Origin: Mycobacterium sp. 3519A
GTDB lineage: Bacteria; Actinomycetota; Actinomycetes; Mycobacteriales; Mycobacteriaceae
Length of the DNA: 64,000 nt
Assembly: GCF_900240945.1 (NCBI RefSeq)
Contig: NZ_OESG01000013.1
Location: 1,240,001 to 1,304,000, forward strand
Direction of reading: 5' to 3'
The notes beneath the pieces are model-generated. The model did not search any database. It saw nothing but the letters and a program-made list of their open reading frames with translations, and was not told the DNA's origin. Both the position numbers and the translations under genes were made by a program. Positions 44,604 to 53,112 of this stretch are shown one piece after another. Numbering within the stretch: the first letter of the stretch is position 1; each line of letters opens with the position of its first letter.

Positions 44604-45793
44604 ACGGGCTCCAGCATCGGCATCGGTGTCAGCGCGGCGGCACGGGCCCGCTCGCAGGCCTGCTGCGGATCGGGGGCGTGGGCCATCGCGCCCACCGAAC
44701 GGCCGTAACTGGAATTGACCTGCGGCACCAGATGGTCGCCCTGATTGAGAAGGGTGGTCACCGCATCGACCCCCGGCATCAACCGCGCTGCCTCGACTCC
44801 GTCCCATCCGGCGATGACGCCGAACTCGACGGGAAACACGAATTGGCTACTGGCATAACCTCGTTCGGTCGCCGCGGGGATGTGCTCGAGACCTTCGATC
44901 AGATCCAGGACGAACAGTTCGGCGAGATCAAGACCGGTGGCTGACCGCACCAGGTCGAGAATCATGTCGCCACCGCCGCGTAGATGTGTTTCGACGATGT
45001 GAGCCGTTCCGGTGTCGTCGAGAATCACCTCGGTGTGCAGCAGTCCGCGCCGGATACCGAGCGCCGCGATGCACGCGGTAGCGGCGGCCACGATGCGTGT
45101 GCGCTCGTCCTCGCCGAGCGGTGCCGGGTGCAGGTGGCCGGACTCGACCGCACCGATGGTGGTCTTGGCCGTCACGCCGTGCCACGAGGCACCGGACCGC
45201 ACGATCAGCGATTCGACACTGAACTCCCTGCCGAACTTTCGCTCCTCTGCGAGGTAGCCTTCGAATTCGCCGGGACGGGTGTCGAGCCAGTCCTGGAGTT
45301 CGTCGGCCGACCGGTGGAATGTGACGCCCCTGCTGGCGCGCCCGTCGACGGGCTTCAACACGATCTCCGAGGCCGGGGGTGCGTCCGACCATTCGACCCT
45401 GCCGTCGACGACGACACCGTGTGCGACCGAACCCAAGCCGGCACTGGCCAGTTGGGTTCGCATCGCCGACTTGTCGACCGTTCGATGCGCCACGTCGGGA
45501 CTCGCGAAGTCCACTCCCAGTTTCTGCGCGATCAGCGCGCCGAGTTCGACGGCCTCGTCGTGCAGGCAGAGCATGCCGTCGAAGTTCGTGCCGTCGACGG
45601 CCCTGATCACCCGCTCCGCCAGTATGATTCGGTCGGTGGCTTCGATGCCGGACACGTCGACTATTCGTGCGTACGCGTCTTCGGCGAGCATCGTTTGCGT
45701 CGGTATCGTCTTGACGAGCGTCAGTTCCGCGCCGAGTCGGCGGGCGATGTCGTGGACCGTCGCGATGCCGCCGACCACAAGAAGATGCGTCAT
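44600..45793 (-). CDS. ATP-grasp carboxylate-amine ligase
   Basis: 397-residue ligase expected to activate a carboxylate as acyl phosphate and couple it to an amine. The Rossmann-like N-terminal domain (LLVVGGIATVHDIARRLG) is followed by DKSAMRTQLASAGL at the start of the ATP-grasp. ATP-contacting Lys147 lies in EIVLKPVDGRASRGV, acidic residues in GREFSVESLIV, and the metal site at Glu268 in IVETHLRGGGDMI. The last motif has ETHxR where most ATP-grasp ligases have ENxR. Overlaps 4 bp with the GNAT gene before it and 4 bp with the MFS gene after it. Not carbamoyl-phosphate, biotin or purine type; a peptide/amide ligase is the best inference. Confidence 0.85.
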   Translation of the reverse strand: MTHLLVVGGIATVHDIARRLGAELTLVKTIPTQTMLAEDAYARIVDVSGIEATDRIILAERVIRAVDGTNFDGMLCLHDEAVELGALIAQKLGVDFASPDVAHRTVDKSAMRTQLASAGLGSVAHGVVVDGRVEWSDAPPASEIVLKPVDGRASRGVTFHRSADELQDWLDTRPGEFEGYLAEERKFGREFSVESLIVRSGASWHGVTAKTTIGAVESGHLHPAPLGEDERTRIVAAATACIAALGIRRGLLHTEVILDDTGTAHIVETHLRGGGDMILDLVRSATGLDLAELFVLDLIEGLEHIPAATERGYASSQFVFPVEFGVIAGWDGVEAARLMPGVDAVTTLLNQGDHLVPQVNSSYGRSVGAMAHAPDPQQACERARAAALTPMPMLEPV

Positions 45794-46449
45794 GCCGCCG
45801 ACCCCCTGGCACCGACCACCATCAGCGCGCTGGCGCCGACCGGCAGCAGGCGATGCCCCGCCCTGGCGGCGGTGAGTTCGCGGGTGATGCCACCGAAGTC
45901 GTTCATGTCGACCAGCGCGACGTCGTCGATAGGTGTCGTTTCGACGTCGCTGACGAGGTCGCGTTCGAGCAGCAGTCGACGTCGGCCGTCGGGATACGTC
46001 ACAGCCTGTGTGCAGCGGAAGCCGTGAGAGAAGTAGTTCCGAAGCGAGCGGTGGTTACGCGGTGAGATCTGGGCGAACCCGCGACGAGCGCCGAGTTGTC
46101 GCGCTATCGCCACATGGCGGGTGATGCCGGCACGATGCAACGACCGCCCCTGATGCGACGGCAGCACCATCGCGGCGGCGAACACCACATCGGTGGAAGT
46201 CGGCGTGCACGCTTCGAATTCGACGTCCTCACGGGAGGTTGCGAGGTCGGTGGTCAGCGCGAGGTAGGCCACCAGGTCGTCACCGTCGAAGTAGCCGATC
46301 GACTCGCCGAAGACGTTGAGGTGTCCGCGAACGAACATCTCCTCGTCGTCCTCACGGACGTAGTTGTCGGGGTGCGCGAGGTTGCCGAGCACGACATCGC
46401 GCAGCGCGACCACCGCCTCGTAGTCCGCCATGTCAAGCTGACGCCACAT
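45790..46449 (-). CDS. GNAT-family acyltransferase of ATP-grasp cluster
   Basis: 219-residue GNAT fold protein. Strands NVFGESIGYFDGDDLVAYLAL and DVVFAAAMVLPSHQGRSLHRAG hold the acyl-CoA binding turn, where HQGRSLHRAG replaces the canonical QxxGxG. ARRGFAQISPRNHRSLRNYFSHGFR is the typical last helix-strand unit. The tail (DVALVDMNDFGGITRELTAAR) is extra. ATG 46447-46449 has GGAAGGAA upstream and overlaps the tandem ligase end by 17 bp; an ATG at 46431 is an alternative. In this cluster it probably acylates an amine or hydroxylamine intermediate. Confidence 0.8.
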   Translation of the reverse strand: MWRQLDMADYEAVVALRDVVLGNLAHPDNYVREDDEEMFVRGHLNVFGESIGYFDGDDLVAYLALTTDLATSREDVEFEACTPTSTDVVFAAAMVLPSHQGRSLHRAGITRHVAIARQLGARRGFAQISPRNHRSLRNYFSHGFRCTQAVTYPDGRRRLLLERDLVSDVETTPIDDVALVDMNDFGGITRELTAARAGHRLLPVGASALMVVGARGSAA

Positions 46450-48859
46450 GGTCCAGTTCCTTCCATTCGGTCGTTGTGTTGATGTGGTGCAGGAGTTTCG
46501 AGATGGTCGAGAGGCCAGACTCGACTGAGTCGGCGCGGAACACGACGCGAGCGAACTCGGCGTTGGTGTGCGTCATCGCGGAGAACCGCCTGCCCGGTTC
46601 GGCGATCTCCGAGAGCACTACGTCCGGGTGCTCGAATCGGTCAGGAGCGTCGGCGAGCAACCCGGGCAGGGGAGAGATGTTGAGCTGGCCGGCCAGGCTG
46701 CGCTGCGTCACCGCGCCGTGCCGGAACGGCACGCCGCGCTGGGCCAGGATCGACTCCTCGACGAGGTTGACCCCGTAGGAGAACTCGACCTCTTCGGGGA
46801 TCGATCCGCCACCGATCCGCGATCCGACTTCGCTGAAGACCGGGCCGTCGGGGGTGAGGAACGCCTCCAGGTGGAACCCGCCGTCATATCCGGGGAGGGC
46901 GTCTTCCATTACCGCCCTTGCCAGTTCGCCGATGGTGCGCGCCTCGCGACCGTCGGCGGGAAGCATGACCGAGCCCATGTGACCGCCGCCGAGGAAGTCC
47001 AGGTGTGTGTTGACGTACAGCGCGACAGCGGAGAACACGACGCGGCCGCCGCGGCATATTCCGTCCACCCGGTATTGCTCGCCGGACTGGAACGCCTCGA
47101 CCAGCCACGGATAGGTACGTCCCTGGTCGCTGAACGGGCCGGTCCGCAGGAAGCTGACCAGCTCTTCGACGTTGGCCAGCACCGACACTCCGGACGAGCC
47201 GCGGCCGTGTGGGGGTTTGACCACGCACGGGTAGCCGAACTCGGCGACGGCATCGTGCAGTTCGAGGGCCGAGGTGACCTCACGGTGCGGGGCCACCGCG
47301 ATGCCCGCGCCGCGCACCGCCCTTTTCATCAGTGTCTTGTCGCGGAAGTGCAGCGCCTCGGCGGGCAACTGTCCGGGGATCGAAAGCCGGGACCGGATTT
47401 CGGCTGCGCGCAACACATCCGCTTCGGCCAGCACGACGATGCGCTGCAGCCCATGCCGGACCACCGCTTCTTCTGCGATGAGCGGGATCTCGTCGTTGGT
47501 CGTGTATTCGGGGACCTCGATCAGGTCGACCAACCGGCAGGCGTCGACGTCCACCGGCCCGGATGTGATCAGGACTGATCCTTGTGGAACCACGGAGGCG
47601 AACCGTTCGCGCCCGAAGTGGTTGATCACTTTGGCGGGGCTCATCACCAACACCGGCGCGTCCCCCTTCGCCGTTGCGCTCGCCCCCTCCGCGCGCGACC
47701 AGGCCTGCGTCATGTTGACGCCGACGGTCAGCACGTACCCGTTCAGGTCGGAGGAGTCCGTGATCGCGGTGACCTCCTCACGCCTCTGCCGGGTGGGGGC
47801 GGACACCCGCACCACACCGGTTCGACTGCGCGCTGCGTCGAGGTGAACGGGATTGGCCCAGTCCAGCTTTCGCATCGCGGCCGCGCCGTGCCGGACGCCG
47901 GGCTCGGGTGCGGGCCGGTCCAGGAGCGCGAAGATGGTTTCGGTGGCGAAGTGTCGCCCGGTCGTCAGTTGGGTGAGTTCCCAGATCTGGTCGCCGCCGA
48001 AGCGGGTGTGGGTCTCGACGACCCCAACCGTCAGCCCGTCGACCATCACCTCGGTGTGACTCGGTCCGGTGCGGTGCCCGATCGCGTCGAGAACCTCGAC
48101 GGTGCGGTTGAGCACCGCCTCCCGTTGATCGGGGCGTAACACCGCGGGCTGCCAGTGTCCGAGTTCCACGAACTCCGGTTCGCCGGTGGTGAGCTTGCCT
48201 GTGACCGCCAGGATTTCGTGGCGCCCGGCGACGCTCATCGCTTCGACGCTGAACTCGTCACCGGTCAGCACCGCCTCGGCGATCACCGAGTGGTCCGGAT
48301 TGTCCAGCAGTGCCCACCATTTCAGCCCGCTGATCGAGTCCCATGCAGCGTGCAGGTCGGCGTCGTCGCGGATCAGACGCACACCCGCACTGCCTGCACC
48401 CGTCACCGGCTTGACCACGATCGGGGCGCCCGCCAGCGCATCGCGGAACGCGAGCACATCGTCGAGGCTGCTGCACAGCCGCCACGGTTGTTGAGGGACA
48501 CCGTGGCGTTGCAGTGCCAGGCGGGTGAGCGCCTTGTTTTGGGCGGTGCGGACAGCGTCGAGCGGATTCGACGGAATGCCAAGTGCGTCGGCGGCAACCG
48601 CTGCGGCCAGGATGGCGGATTCCAGGAAGCACGCCAGCGCCGTGACGGGTGATCGCCTGCGAATCGAACCAAGCAGATCGATCAGGGTGTCGGCCGAGAT
48701 CTCGGGCACCTCGATGAATCGATCCACCGAACGACGCTGGAAATCGGTTGCCCTGTCCGGGGTCTGGATCAGTGTGATGACCGTGTCCGACGGACGCACG
48801 ATCGGAAGGCTGGAGTCGTTGCCGCTGACGATGACGACGTGTGCGGTCGGTGTATTCAC
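46433..48859 (-). CDS. tandem (double) ATP-grasp ligase
   Basis: 808-residue protein made of two complete ATP-grasp units. Unit 1: N-domain 1-105, NKALTRLALQRHG, Lys150 in APIVVKPVTGAGSAGV, FSVEAMSV and Glu282 in GVVETHTRFGGDQIWEL. Unit 2: N-domain about 402-505, DKTLMKRAVRGAGI, Lys548 in PCVVKPPHGRGSSGV, EQYRVDGI and Glu677 in PVFSEVGSRIGGGSIPEE. Both keep ATP and metal residues, so both may be active, giving three ligase domains in the operon. GTG 48857-48859 starts 2 bp after the upstream stop. There is no CPSase signature. Peptide bond formation of two successive couplings is the natural inference. Confidence 0.85.
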   Translation of the reverse strand: MNTPTAHVVIVSGNDSSLPIVRPSDTVITLIQTPDRATDFQRRSVDRFIEVPEISADTLIDLLGSIRRRSPVTALACFLESAILAAAVAADALGIPSNPLDAVRTAQNKALTRLALQRHGVPQQPWRLCSSLDDVLAFRDALAGAPIVVKPVTGAGSAGVRLIRDDADLHAAWDSISGLKWWALLDNPDHSVIAEAVLTGDEFSVEAMSVAGRHEILAVTGKLTTGEPEFVELGHWQPAVLRPDQREAVLNRTVEVLDAIGHRTGPSHTEVMVDGLTVGVVETHTRFGGDQIWELTQLTTGRHFATETIFALLDRPAPEPGVRHGAAAMRKLDWANPVHLDAARSRTGVVRVSAPTRQRREEVTAITDSSDLNGYVLTVGVNMTQAWSRAEGASATAKGDAPVLVMSPAKVINHFGRERFASVVPQGSVLITSGPVDVDACRLVDLIEVPEYTTNDEIPLIAEEAVVRHGLQRIVVLAEADVLRAAEIRSRLSIPGQLPAEALHFRDKTLMKRAVRGAGIAVAPHREVTSALELHDAVAEFGYPCVVKPPHGRGSSGVSVLANVEELVSFLRTGPFSDQGRTYPWLVEAFQSGEQYRVDGICRGGRVVFSAVALYVNTHLDFLGGGHMGSVMLPADGREARTIGELARAVMEDALPGYDGGFHLEAFLTPDGPVFSEVGSRIGGGSIPEEVEFSYGVNLVEESILAQRGVPFRHGAVTQRSLAGQLNISPLPGLLADAPDRFEHPDVVLSEIAEPGRRFSAMTHTNAEFARVVFRADSVESGLSTISKLLHHINTTTEWKELDHVASA

Positions 48860-48861
48860 GT

Positions 48862-50313
48862 TCAGGCTGCCTTGCTGGCCACCGGGACACGGCGGCCGGT
48901 TCGAGTGGTGATGAAATCGGCGACGGTCGACGCCGCGTTGCGGGCCTGCTGCACAACGACGTCGAGCGCGGATACGGTGAAGTAGCTGCCCGCCGACACC
49001 TGGCCGACCAGCAGCAGGTCGTCGCGCGGATGGCCTTCTGGCGTGAGCGCCCGGCATGTCGCGGGGTCCACCAGACCCCGGCCCGCCTCGTCGCAGCCCA
49101 CCAGACCCGAAGTCGCGAGGGCGGCAACCAGTTCCGGGCCCTCTTCCAGGTCGGTCGATTGCCCGATCGCGGGGATCACCTGGTCGGCGCCCAGGTCGGT
49201 GAGGATGTCGCCGAGGCGTCCGTCGCGGGCGTCCACGCCACCGTGCACGATCAGTCGGCCGTCGGCCTGCATCGTGCGCAGTTGGCGCCACCGGCTCAGC
49301 GGCACCCGCACCCGGTAGCGAAACCATCTGGGTCCCAGCGCCTCACGCAGTGCGGTCCGCTCGCTGTCGGACAGCAGGGTGAACGCGGTGTTGAGCGCGT
49401 GGTTGGTTCCGCTCAACGTGTGGTGGCAGGCGAGGTCGGCCGGATCGGCCAGCGGATCCGACCAATGCTCGGCGTGCGCGGCGTCGTCGAAGATATCGGA
49501 TCGGGTGAAGCCGAACCGCGCGAGTTCGCGGTCGAGCAGTGTCAGCACGGAGTCGGCCGTCAGCTCGGTCCACACCGCAAGGCCGATGACGGCGTCCTCG
49601 GTGAGGTGTTGGGGCGCCTCAGCATTGGCGGACTCGACCTGGACACGCGGCAGCGTGCCGGACCGCGACAGCAGATGGACCCGCTTCTCGCCGTCGTCGA
49701 GTGCGCACGCCACGTCCACCGCGGAAAGGCCGGTGCCGAGAACCGCGACCGAGCGCTGCTCGGCGACCCGCGTCCGCAGACCGCTCAGCGGATAGGCGGC
49801 AACGGCGGGGTGGTTTATCGCGGGCCGAGGGGAGGACCACACGCCGGGCGCGACGACGGCGATGTCGGCTGCGGGCACATCGGCGGTCTCACCGAGCACC
49901 TCGATGCCGTCGAGGCCGGGCCGCAGCGATTTCGCGTGCATCGGTGTGAAGCGGACGCGGACGCCGCAATTCCGGAGACGGTCGATGGCCTTGCCGAGGG
50001 TGGCCGCCAGGTAGTCGCCGTACACCGACCGCGACATCGGTTGTTCGTCGAGACCGGTCCACCGGCTCCCGCCTTCCTCGAGCCAGCTGCGGAAGGAATG
50101 CAGTGACGGGGAGAGCGCCTCCAGCCGGTACTGGGAGGTGTTGACCGCGGCGGCCGCGATATCGCTGCCGAAAGCGCTGCCGCGGCCGAGGTTCTCCGGA
50201 CGGTCGACGATGTCAAGGGTGGTGCCGCTCCACGAGCGGTCGGCCTGCTCCGCGAGCCGGCTGACCGTGAGGGTGCCGCCGACGCCGATGCCGACCAGTG
50301 CGATGCGTGCCAT
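48862..50313 (-). CDS. FAD/NAD(P)-binding protein (PF13454-type) of ATP-grasp cluster
   Basis: 483-residue flavoprotein. The FAD motif is GIGVGG (8-13), followed by the PF13454 hallmark ENLGRGSAFGSD with VNTSQYRLEALS. The second nucleotide motif VAVLGTGLSAVDVACAL fits NADPH. Near the C-terminus, DQVIPAIGQSTDLEEG and LLLVGQVSAGSYFTVSALDVV close the FAD domain. The fold family includes YdhS-like proteins with uncharacterised activity. An amine or amino-acid N-hydroxylase or other oxygenase role would suit a cluster with GNAT and ligases, but no direct residue proves it. First gene of the operon, 102 bp after the ABC gene. Confidence 0.8.
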   Translation of the reverse strand: MARIALVGIGVGGTLTVSRLAEQADRSWSGTTLDIVDRPENLGRGSAFGSDIAAAAVNTSQYRLEALSPSLHSFRSWLEEGGSRWTGLDEQPMSRSVYGDYLAATLGKAIDRLRNCGVRVRFTPMHAKSLRPGLDGIEVLGETADVPAADIAVVAPGVWSSPRPAINHPAVAAYPLSGLRTRVAEQRSVAVLGTGLSAVDVACALDDGEKRVHLLSRSGTLPRVQVESANAEAPQHLTEDAVIGLAVWTELTADSVLTLLDRELARFGFTRSDIFDDAAHAEHWSDPLADPADLACHHTLSGTNHALNTAFTLLSDSERTALREALGPRWFRYRVRVPLSRWRQLRTMQADGRLIVHGGVDARDGRLGDILTDLGADQVIPAIGQSTDLEEGPELVAALATSGLVGCDEAGRGLVDPATCRALTPEGHPRDDLLLVGQVSAGSYFTVSALDVVVQQARNAASTVADFITTRTGRRVPVASKAA

Positions 50314-50374
50314 GACTTGAAATAGTCGTGATCAGCGACTTCCGCCGGAATCCTCGCGAAGCCAGATTCCGCTC

Positions 50375-50402
50375 CGAAAAGGGAAGGGTTTTCTATCCCT
50401 TC
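50375..50402 (-). terminator. terminator-like hairpin after the FHA-ABC gene
   Basis: On the minus strand GAAGGG-ATAGAAAA-CCCTTC (50402 to 50383) followed by CCTTTT, 14 bp past the stop of the ABC gene. It separates that gene from the ATP-grasp operon, implying the operon has its own promoter in 50314-50380. Confidence 0.6.
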
Positions 50403-50415
50403 GGTAAGGGACCGG

Positions 50416-52761
50416 CTACGCGGCGGCCTTCAGCCGCAACCGCCAGCGGACAAACGCGGCGAACACCAAGCCGAGCACCGCGAGCATCGCCATGTTGGCC
50501 AACCACCGTGACGCGCTGTGCGCCCAGATCGGATCTGTCGCGGCCGGAACCAGATTCGGTAAGTCGATGGTCGATGCCATCGCCGCGACTCCCCAACGCG
50601 CAGGCGTGAGGGCGGCGATCGCCTCGAGCACCGGGCGACCCGTCACCGGAATGACGCTGCCCGCGAGGACGAGTTGTGCGGTGCAGACGACCGCCAACAG
50701 CGGGATGTACTGATCGCTTGACCGGCACACCGAGGAGACCACCAGGCCGAGGATGACCGCCACCACGGCCGTCGCCGCCACGTCGACGAACAATTCCAGC
50801 ATCGGGCTGCCCAGCACCGCGGCGGTCGACGGCCCAGGTTTCCCGATCACCGGCGCCGTGACGACCATGACCAGCAGCACCGACTGAAGCGTCGCGACCG
50901 CGCCGAACACCACGATCTTGGCCAGCAGGTACGCCGAGGCCGACAATCCCGCAGCCTGTTCGTGGCGGTAGGCGGGCCGCTCGTTGATCAGATCGCGCAC
51001 CGTCAGCGTGATGCCCATCAGGATCGCGCCGAAACTGAGTAACACGATGATCTGGCGCGGTTCCATCGGCGCCGCCGTACCCGGTTGCGGCTTCCCGAAG
51101 CCCGCACTGCCGCCCACCGTCAACGGCAGCAGACCGACGAGAACCGGTAGCGCAAGCAGGAACACGAAATAGCGACGGCTGTTCAGCAGGAGTCGAACCT
51201 GTCTGCGGGACAACGCCGAGAACTGCCGCCACAGGCTGGTGCGCGCGGGCTTGCCGACGTTGACGAACGGCACGGACGGGGCCGAGCGCTCGGCCGCCGC
51301 ACCGTGGCGTTCCAAGTAACGCCGTTGCGCCCCATCCGGATCGGTGGTGAGGCTGGTGAAGATGTCGGCCCAATCGGTGCTGCCCATGACCTGACCGAGC
51401 GCCTCGGGCGGTCCGCAGTACGCCGGCTTGCCGCCGGGCGCCAGCAGCAACACCTGATCGCACTCGCTGAGAAACGCCAGCGAGTGGGTGACCACCACGA
51501 CGACACGGCCCGCGTCGGCGAGCCGCCGCAGCATGGTCATCACCTGGCGATCCAGCGCCGGGTCCAAACCCGTTGTCGGCTCGTCGAGTACGAGCAACGA
51601 CGGTTCGGTCAACAGCTCCATGGCGACCGACACGCGTTTACGTTGCCCGCCGGACAGCTGGTCCACCCGCTTGTCGGCGTGCGCGGTCATATCGAGTTCT
51701 GCGAGCACCCGCGAGACCACCTGCTGGCGGTCGGTTTTCGACGTGTCGGGCGGCATCCGCAGTTCCGCGGCGAAGTTCAGCGTTTCCGCGACGGTGAGTC
51801 CGCGGTGCGCGACGTCGTGCTGCGGCACCATGCCGATGCGGCTGCGCAGCGCGGCGTAGTCTGCGTGCAGGTCACGGGCGTCGAACGACACCGAACCGCT
51901 GCTCGGGCGGGCAAGCCCCACAACGGTTTTCAACAATGTGGTCTTGCCGGACCCGGACGGGCCGATCACCGCCGTCAGAGTGCCTGGCCTCGCGGTGAAC
52001 GACACGCGGTCCAGCAGGGTCACGGCGCCGCGCTTGAGGGTCACCCCGACACCGTGCACCTCGAGTCCGCCGGTCGTGGTGGCCGGGGCGGTGCGCGGGA
52101 CGAGGGTGCCGCCTGCAAATACCAGGTCGATGTTGCCGATCGTGACGACGTCGTTCTCGCGCAGCATCGTGTCCTTGACACGTTGTCCGTTGACGAACGT
52201 GCCGTTGATGCTGCGCATGTCCTGGATCCGCGTGCCGGACGGCGTCGGCAGCAGTCGGGCGTGGTGGCGCGATGCCAGCATGTCGGCGACGACGATGTCG
52301 TTGTCCGGCGCGCGTCCGACGGTGACCGCGTGCGGTGCTGCCGGTCCTCGCCGCCGTGGGCGTAACGCCGTGATGGCCTGGGTGGGCGCGGCGATGACGG
52401 GCCGCTTCGTTTGCGCCGTGGTCCGGTTGTCCGGTGCGACAGCGAGTTCGAACGTCAGTCGCGGCCCGTCGGGGTCGCCGAGGTTGATGCTCAGCCCGTC
52501 GGTCGCGGCGGTCGATTGGATTCGTTGTGCGCCGAGGAAGACCCCGTTGCGGCTGCTGTTGTCGATCGCGATCCAGAAGCCGTCGTGGTACCGCAGGATC
52601 ATGTGTGCCCGCGAGATGGCCGGGTGCGGGATACGCAGATCGGCTCGGACGTCGCGGCCGACGATCACGTCGCGGCCGGGCGGGAACGTGCGCCGCACAC
52701 CGTCGGAGCTGACGGTGAGCATGGGCGGGGGAGGCTGACTCGGACCGCCTGCCTCGTTCAC
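50416..52761 (-). CDS. ABC exporter with two FHA domains (Rv1747-like)
   Basis: 781-residue ABCG-type half transporter. FHA1 spans about residues 14-90 (GRD 35-37, SRAH 50-53, NSSRNG 68-73); FHA2 spans 144-220 (GRAPDND, SRHHAR, SINGTFVNG). The ATPase has GPSGSGKTT near 267-275, VDQLSGGQRKRVSVAMEL and LLVLDEPTTGLD. Six helices follow after residue 520. Known Rv1747 is phosphorylated on inter-FHA threonines by PknF and exports a cell-wall lipid. Here the linker contains TQAIT (127-131), possible phosphosites. GTG 52761 is taken as start. It is directly upstream of the ATP-grasp cluster on the same strand but separated by a terminator. Confidence 0.9.
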   Translation of the reverse strand: MNEAGGPSQPPPPMLTVSSDGVRRTFPPGRDVIVGRDVRADLRIPHPAISRAHMILRYHDGFWIAIDNSSRNGVFLGAQRIQSTAATDGLSINLGDPDGPRLTFELAVAPDNRTTAQTKRPVIAAPTQAITALRPRRRGPAAPHAVTVGRAPDNDIVVADMLASRHHARLLPTPSGTRIQDMRSINGTFVNGQRVKDTMLRENDVVTIGNIDLVFAGGTLVPRTAPATTTGGLEVHGVGVTLKRGAVTLLDRVSFTARPGTLTAVIGPSGSGKTTLLKTVVGLARPSSGSVSFDARDLHADYAALRSRIGMVPQHDVAHRGLTVAETLNFAAELRMPPDTSKTDRQQVVSRVLAELDMTAHADKRVDQLSGGQRKRVSVAMELLTEPSLLVLDEPTTGLDPALDRQVMTMLRRLADAGRVVVVVTHSLAFLSECDQVLLLAPGGKPAYCGPPEALGQVMGSTDWADIFTSLTTDPDGAQRRYLERHGAAAERSAPSVPFVNVGKPARTSLWRQFSALSRRQVRLLLNSRRYFVFLLALPVLVGLLPLTVGGSAGFGKPQPGTAAPMEPRQIIVLLSFGAILMGITLTVRDLINERPAYRHEQAAGLSASAYLLAKIVVFGAVATLQSVLLVMVVTAPVIGKPGPSTAAVLGSPMLELFVDVAATAVVAVILGLVVSSVCRSSDQYIPLLAVVCTAQLVLAGSVIPVTGRPVLEAIAALTPARWGVAAMASTIDLPNLVPAATDPIWAHSASRWLANMAMLAVLGLVFAAFVRWRLRLKAAA

Positions 52762-52785
52762 CGGCTCACGATAACCAGCGCAGCG

Positions 52786-53112
52786 TCATCCTTTCGGGTC
52801 CAACGCAAACATCGCGCGCCGGTTCGCGGGTACCAGGTCGAGGTATTCGGGGTGCCGCTCGATGAAACGCTGGACGAACGGGCAGTAGGGCTGCACCGCC
52901 AAACCCTGCGCGCGCGCAGCATCCAACGCGGCCTTGACGAGCAACGTGGCCAGCCCGGCGCCCGCACGTGACGGGTCGATCTCGGTGTGGATCAAGGAGA
53001 TCACGCCGGGGCGGCGCCGATACTCCACAAAGCCGGCGAGGTCCCCGTCGACTGCGATCTCGAAGCGCCGCCGCGCAGGCACATCCGTGACGGTCGGGGT
53101 CGCGGTGGTCAT
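52786..53112 (-). CDS. GNAT-type N-acetyltransferase (YjdJ-like)
   Basis: 108-residue small acetyltransferase of the Acetyltransf_CG family. RRFEIAVDGDLAGFVEYRRR and ISLIHTEIDPSRAGAGLATLLVKAALD contain the CoA-binding GAGLA turn; the end is YCPFVQRFIERHPEYLDLVP, which is typical of the family. ATG 53110-53112 overlaps the stop of the TrxR-like gene by 4 bp (ATGA). Target unknown; the coupling suggests a link to the redox-type neighbour. Confidence 0.82.
   Translation of the reverse strand: MTTATPTVTDVPARRRFEIAVDGDLAGFVEYRRRPGVISLIHTEIDPSRAGAGLATLLVKAALDAARAQGLAVQPYCPFVQRFIERHPEYLDLVPANRRAMFALDPKG

Noticed and set aside
43407..50313. Siderophore cluster controlled by iron
   Set aside because: FAD, GNAT and MFS genes would fit, but no IucA/C or NRPS gene and no IdeR-like box was seen in 50314-50415; left as an open small-molecule cluster.
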